From NCBI RefSeq assembly GCF_014884385.1, contig NZ_WKFH01000003.1, positions 2,016,001-2,080,000 of the forward strand: a stretch of 64,000 bases of DNA, in the 5' to 3' direction. The notes below the pieces were generated by a model, which was given only the letters and a program-made list of their open reading frames with translations, searched no databases and was not told the DNA's origin. The first letter of the stretch is position 1. Every line of letters begins with the position of its first letter. The translations under genes were made by a program, and so were the position numbers. Of the stretch, positions 60,645 to 64,000 are shown piece after piece. This DNA is from Phycobacter azelaicus (GTDB lineage: Bacteria > Pseudomonadota > Alphaproteobacteria > Rhodobacterales > Rhodobacteraceae).

Positions 60645-61424
60645 CTATGCGCGGTCTTCGGTGAACACCGGTTCCGGATAGCCCACGCGTGCAAGGTAGA
60701 GGCCGTGGCCCGGACACACAGGCCCGCAGGCCGCGCGGTTGCAGGCCTCAAGCGCGGACTTCACATCCTCGGGCGTCCAGCTGCCGGCGCCAACGCGCTC
60801 CAGTGTGCCGACAAAGCTGCGCACCTGGTTGTGCAGGAAGCTGCGGGCGCGCACGTGGAAATGTACTTCGGGGCCCGTGAAACCTTCCACCCTCTCGACG
60901 CGCAACTCGTCCAGCGTCTTGATCGGGCTTTGCGCCTGGCAGATCGACGAGCGGAAGGTGGTGAAGTCATGGTTTCCCAAAAGGTAGTCCGCTGCTGCCT
61001 GCATTGCCGCGACATCAAGATCATGGGATATCTGCCAGACCTGCCCGGCTTCATGGGTTGCCGGGGCGCGACGCATAAGAATGCGGAAGAGATACTGCCG
61101 CTCTACTGCAGAGAACCGCGCATGCCAGTCATCCGTGACCCGTGCGCAGGCCGTGATCGCAACCGGTGCCGGTTTGAGGTGATAGTTCAGCGCTTCGGAC
61201 AGTCGGAAGGGATCCCAGTCTTTTGCAAGGTCGCAGTGGGCCACTTGTCCCAGTGCATGAACACCCGCATCGGTGCGCCCGGCGGCCGCGATGGTATGCT
61301 CGCCCGGTTCCAGCCGCTCCAGCGCAGCCTCGATCGCGCCCTGTACCGAGGGTTGATCCTTCTGCCTTTGCCATCCGGCAAAAGGGGCTCCGTGATATTC
61401 GACTTTCAAAGCATAGCGTGCCAT
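60645..61424 (-). CDS. truA: tRNA pseudouridine(38-40) synthase TruA
   Basis: The 259-residue tRNA-modifying enzyme has the catalytic Asp in [17 protein letters not shown], near residue 52. Other family stretches are [15 protein letters not shown] at the N-terminus, [15 protein letters not shown] and [24 protein letters not shown]. Length and motifs are normal. The gene is divergent from the YcjX-like gene, with about 145 bp between the starts. Confidence 0.95.
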   Translation of the reverse strand: MARYALKVEYHGAPFAGWQRQKDQPSVQGAIEAALERLEPGEHTIAAAGRTDAGVHALGQVAHCDLAKDWDPFRLSEALNYHLKPAPVAITACARVTDDWHARFSAVERQYLFRILMRRAPATHEAGQVWQISHDLDVAAMQAAADYLLGNHDFTTFRSSICQAQSPIKTLDELRVERVEGFTGPEVHFHVRARSFLHNQVRSFVGTLERVGAGSWTPEDVKSALEACNRAACGPVCPGHGLYLARVGYPEPVFTEDRA

Positions 61425-61570
61425 GCCGGGGCAGTAGCGCGGGCCACAGTTCGAGGCAAGCCCCTTGCGGATGGCACGCCCTGCACTGGTATCGCCGCGA
61501 CTTCCTGCCTATCTTGACTGTATCGGCGCAACGACCGAAGCAAGTGGCAGAGCAGAACAAAGGCAGGCGC

Positions 61571-62989
61571 GTGGTACTGACATCCCTAGCCGACAGCACG
61601 GCCCGCAGGGTAGAGGCCCTTGGCAGCAGCCTGTCCGAGGCCCTTTTCGAGCCTTCTTTGCGCCTTGGTGTGACGGGCCTGGCGCGGGCGGGCAAGACGG
61701 TCTTCATTACCTCCTTGGTCGCCAACCTGATGAACAGGGGGCGTATGCTGCAGCTTTCGGCGGCGCGGGAGGGGCGGATCGAGACGGCCTTTCTGCAGCC
61801 CCAGCCCGATGACACGGTGCCGCGCTTTGACTATGAAAACCACCTGGCAGCCCTGACCGGCCCCGAACCGAATTGGCCGGACAGTACGCGGGCGGTCTCG
61901 GAGCTGCGGCTGAGCCTCAAGGTACGGCCAACCGGTCTTTTGTCTGGTCTGCAGGGGCCGCGTGTGCTGCACCTTGATATCGTCGATTATCCGGGCGAAT
62001 GGCTTTTGGATCTGTCCCTTCTGGACAAGAGTTATGAGGATTGGTCAGCAGAGGTTCTGGCGCGGATCGATGCACGCAGCCAAGCGCAGGGTTTTATGGC
62101 GGCGATTTCCTCTTGCGACGGCGATGCGCCCCATGATGAGCCACTGGCGCAGGCCGTTGCTGCGGCCTTTACCGAGTACCTGAAAGCAGCCCGTGAGGCG
62201 GGGTTTTACGACTGCACGCCCGGGCGGTTTCTACTGCCGGGGGATCTGGCGGGATCGCCGGTTTTGACCTTTGCGCCGGTGCGGGCCGGGCAGGCAAAGG
62301 CGCCGCGTGGCAGCCTGCGCCGCGAGATGGCGCGCCGCTATGAGGCTTACAAGACGCAGGTGGTGCGGCCCTTTTTCAGGGATCATTTCTCGCGCATTGA
62401 CCGTCAGGTGGTGCTGGTGGATGCGCTGGGTGCCATTCACTCTGGCCCGCCCGCAGTCGAGGATCTGCGCCAGTCGATGGCGGATATCCTCGGCGCATTC
62501 CGACCCGGTCGCAATCGGTTTCTGACGCGGGTTCTGGGTGGCAAACGGGTAGAGAGGATCCTCTTTGCAGCCACAAAGGCGGATCATCTGCACCACGAGC
62601 AGCACCCGCAGTTGACTTCCATTATCGAGGCTTTGACCCGCGATGCGCAGGACCGGGCCCGTTTTGCCGGGGCGGAGACGGCGGCGCTCGCACTGGCCTC
62701 GATCCGGGCGACAACCGAAGAAATGCGCCGACACGAAGGGCGGGATCTTCCCTGCGTGCGCGGCACCCTGCTGGACAGTGGGAAACAGGCCGCCTTTTAT
62801 CCTGGTGCCTTGCCTCAGGATCCGGGCAAACTGCTGGTCCCGGCGCGGCAAGGGGTCGAACGCTGGCTCGAAGGTGACTATCAGACCATGCGCTTTGCCC
62901 CGGCGACCCTTGATCTGAAACCCGGGGACGGCCCGCCCCACATTAGGTTGGATCGGGCTGCGGAGTTCCTGATCGGAGACCGGCTATGA
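61571..62989 (+). CDS. YcjX-family (DUF463) P-loop GTPase-like protein
   Basis: The 472-residue cytoplasmic protein has the P-loop GLARAGKTVFIT and the Walker B-like LDIVDYPGEWLLDL, followed by FSRIDRQVVLVDALGAIHSGP and FAATKADHLHHEQH. The last resembles an NKxD guanine-specificity element (TKAD). It matches YcjX, a stress-associated protein encoded next to YcjF. The start is GTG 61571; the frame is open further upstream but without homology. It is the first of three overlapping genes. The molecular role is unknown. Confidence 0.88.
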   Translation: MVLTSLADSTARRVEALGSSLSEALFEPSLRLGVTGLARAGKTVFITSLVANLMNRGRMLQLSAAREGRIETAFLQPQPDDTVPRFDYENHLAALTGPEPNWPDSTRAVSELRLSLKVRPTGLLSGLQGPRVLHLDIVDYPGEWLLDLSLLDKSYEDWSAEVLARIDARSQAQGFMAAISSCDGDAPHDEPLAQAVAAAFTEYLKAAREAGFYDCTPGRFLLPGDLAGSPVLTFAPVRAGQAKAPRGSLRREMARRYEAYKTQVVRPFFRDHFSRIDRQVVLVDALGAIHSGPPAVEDLRQSMADILGAFRPGRNRFLTRVLGGKRVERILFAATKADHLHHEQHPQLTSIIEALTRDAQDRARFAGAETAALALASIRATTEEMRRHEGRDLPCVRGTLLDSGKQAAFYPGALPQDPGKLLVPARQGVERWLEGDYQTMRFAPATLDLKPGDGPPHIRLDRAAEFLIGDRL

Positions 62990-63468
62990 CTCCGACGCTG
63001 CGCCCCGCGCGATCAACGGATGCCGGACAAATGGGTGAGATCCTGCACCGCTTTACCCGCGAGACCACCTGGATGCCTGATCTTTATACAGGGGCAGAGG
63101 CTATTGCGTTTTGCGGTGTGATGATCGACCGGGGCTGGGTTACCGTGGCTGAAACCGATCAGGGCATCGTCGGGTTTCTGGCGCGGGATGGAGCTGAGAT
63201 CTGCTCTCTTTATTTGGCGGCCGAGGCCTGCGGGCAGGGCATTGGAAAGCGGCTTTTGGATGCTGCAAAAGGGGAGGTCAGCAGGGCCGACCAAGCCCCA
63301 CGCCTGAGCCTTTGGACCTTCCAGGCCAATAAGGGCGCGCAGCGGTTCTATCGGCGTGAAGGGTTTACCGAAGTCCGGCGCAGCGATGGAACCCGAAACG
63401 AAGAGGGGCTGCCGGATATCGAGTACGTCTGGCGGCCGCGTAGGGAAAAACTGGAGATGACGGCATGA
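62986..63468 (+). CDS. GNAT-family N-acetyltransferase
   Basis: A 160-residue acetyltransferase with the GNAT core. ICSLYLAAEACGQGIGKRLLDAAK carries the acetyl-CoA pyrophosphate loop in the form Q/R-x2-G-x-G/A (ACGQGIG). The C-terminal strand FYRREGFTEVRR is standard. It overlaps both YcjX- and YcjF-like genes by ATGA. The acceptor substrate cannot be read from the sequence. Its insertion between ycjX and ycjF homologues is noteworthy. Confidence 0.86.
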   Translation: MTPTLRPARSTDAGQMGEILHRFTRETTWMPDLYTGAEAIAFCGVMIDRGWVTVAETDQGIVGFLARDGAEICSLYLAAEACGQGIGKRLLDAAKGEVSRADQAPRLSLWTFQANKGAQRFYRREGFTEVRRSDGTRNEEGLPDIEYVWRPRREKLEMTA

Positions 63469-64000
63469 CCCAGGGTCCCGTGGTTTTCGATCTGGAGCAC
63501 GACCCCCAGCCTGCACCCAAGGTGAGTGAGGCTGCGCCGGTGCCTGACATTGCACCTGCGGGCGGGAGCGATTCATCCCCTGTGGCGCTGGAGCAGGCCG
63601 TCTTGATCGCGGCGCGTCCCCGCTCGCGTCTGTCGCGGTGGTTCTGGGGGATACTCCTGTCGCTGTTTGGGGCAGCGGCCTCTCTCGCGGTTTGGGATTT
63701 CGCCACCTCCTTGGTCGCGCGCTTGCCGGTTCTGGGCTGGGCGGTGAGTGCGGGGCTGGTGGCCTTGCTGATTCTGGCGCTGATCATGCTGGTGCGGGAA
63801 GGGCTGGCACTGGCTCGGTTGCGCCGGGTGGATGATTTGCGCAGTCGCGCTGCGCAGGTGCGGACCGCAGCCGCGGTGAATATGAGCGCCGCGCGCGAGA
63901 TTGAGGGCCAGATAAACGGGTTTTACGCCCATCGCAAAGATCTCAGCTGGCCGCGCGCGCGTCTGGCGGAGCGCAGCGGGGAGGTTATGGATGGTGACGC
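63465..64000 (+). CDS. YcjF-family (TIGR01620) membrane protein, truncated by the window end
   Basis: The visible 178 residues have a Pro/Asp-rich cytoplasmic start, then two close transmembrane helices (about residues 58-79 and 88-110: WFWGILLSLFGAAASLAVW and LGWAVSAGLVALLILALIML). A charged helical region follows (LARLRRVDDLRSRAAQVRTAA). This is the layout of YcjF, the usual partner of YcjX. The gene continues beyond base 64000. Confidence 0.82.
   Translation, partial: MTQGPVVFDLEHDPQPAPKVSEAAPVPDIAPAGGSDSSPVALEQAVLIAARPRSRLSRWFWGILLSLFGAAASLAVWDFATSLVARLPVLGWAVSAGLVALLILALIMLVREGLALARLRRVDDLRSRAAQVRTAAAVNMSAAREIEGQINGFYAHRKDLSWPRARLAERSGEVMDGD

Noticed and set aside
1..64000. CRISPR arrays, insertion sequences, prophage or tRNA-linked integrative elements
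   Set aside because: No regularly spaced repeats, transposase or integrase genes, or tRNA genes could be found. The only foreign-looking segment is the single AT-rich gene near 34 kb.

Overview
The window reads as chromosomal DNA of a marine alphaproteobacterium of the Rhodobacteraceae (Roseobacter group). The evidence is a base composition near 60% GC, dense operons with ATGA-type overlaps, an RpoE-ChrR pair whose zinc ligands line up with those of Rhodobacter sphaeroides, several solute-binding transporters (two ABC importers and one TRAP system), a VPLPA-CTERM protein, and the TruA and YcjX/YcjF-type genes at the right end. There are no rRNA or tRNA genes, insertion sequences or CRISPR arrays that I can support. 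Species assignment is inference.

Layout. 1-6.2 kb: the end of a formate dehydrogenase cluster (cytochrome b gamma subunit), a WD40-cytochrome c fusion, a 41-residue membrane peptide, an NtrC-type regulator without a GAFTGA loop, and its probable sensor kinase. 6.3-14.8 kb: an eight-gene leftward operon (two SDRs, DUF3833, MFS, chalcone-isomerase-like, Cfa-like methyltransferase, DUF1365, FAD oxidoreductase) facing a rightward rpoE-chrR pair. Both units have TGATCC-N18-TA promoters, so this is a singlet-oxygen/membrane-lipid stress regulon. 14.9-20.3 kb: a VPLPA-CTERM protein, a GGDEF-EAL protein, and gap facing a LacI-type regulator across three copies of a 12-bp operator.

20.3-25 kb: a TetR regulator divergent from a flavin monooxygenase, bile-acid-symporter-type carrier, epimerase and SDR operon, with a perfect 7-2-7 inverted repeat between them. 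25-33.6 kb: an Lrp/AsnC regulator, then a PLP lyase, M24 hydrolase and Asp/Glu racemase-type operon resembling part of the ectoine-utilisation gene set. A complete five-gene branched-chain-amino-acid-type ABC importer follows, preceded by about 200 nt of apparently structured leader RNA of no class I recognise. 33.6-35 kb: a lone AT-rich foreign-looking gene with a HEPN-type R-x4-H motif. 35-41 kb: a leftward cytosine-deaminase-like amidohydrolase with a complete BMP-type (nucleoside-family) ABC importer.

41-49.2 kb: two acyl-CoA synthetases flanking a MacB-like ATPase/FtsX permease/adaptor system, and a PaaI thioesterase. 49.3-53.4 kb: an IclR regulator and a TRAP transporter. A near-identical 17-bp inverted repeat lies before the thioesterase-ligase pair and before the TRAP operon, which ties them into one candidate IclR regulon for uptake and CoA activation of an organic acid. 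53.4-57.2 kb: an AraC regulator divergent from an SDR plus a two-component styrene/indole-monooxygenase-type flavoprotein and reductase. 57.2-60.3 kb: a hydroxyacid dehydrogenase, an acyl-CoA dehydrogenase and a thioesterase. 60.6-64 kb: truA, a YcjX-like GTPase, a GNAT acetyltransferase and a YcjF-like membrane protein that runs off the window.

Overall the window is a catabolic and stress-response region. Four local regulators have visible candidate operators or promoters. The observations most worth following are the orphan leader RNA, the HEPN gene, the shared IclR operators and the regulator lacking GAFTGA.
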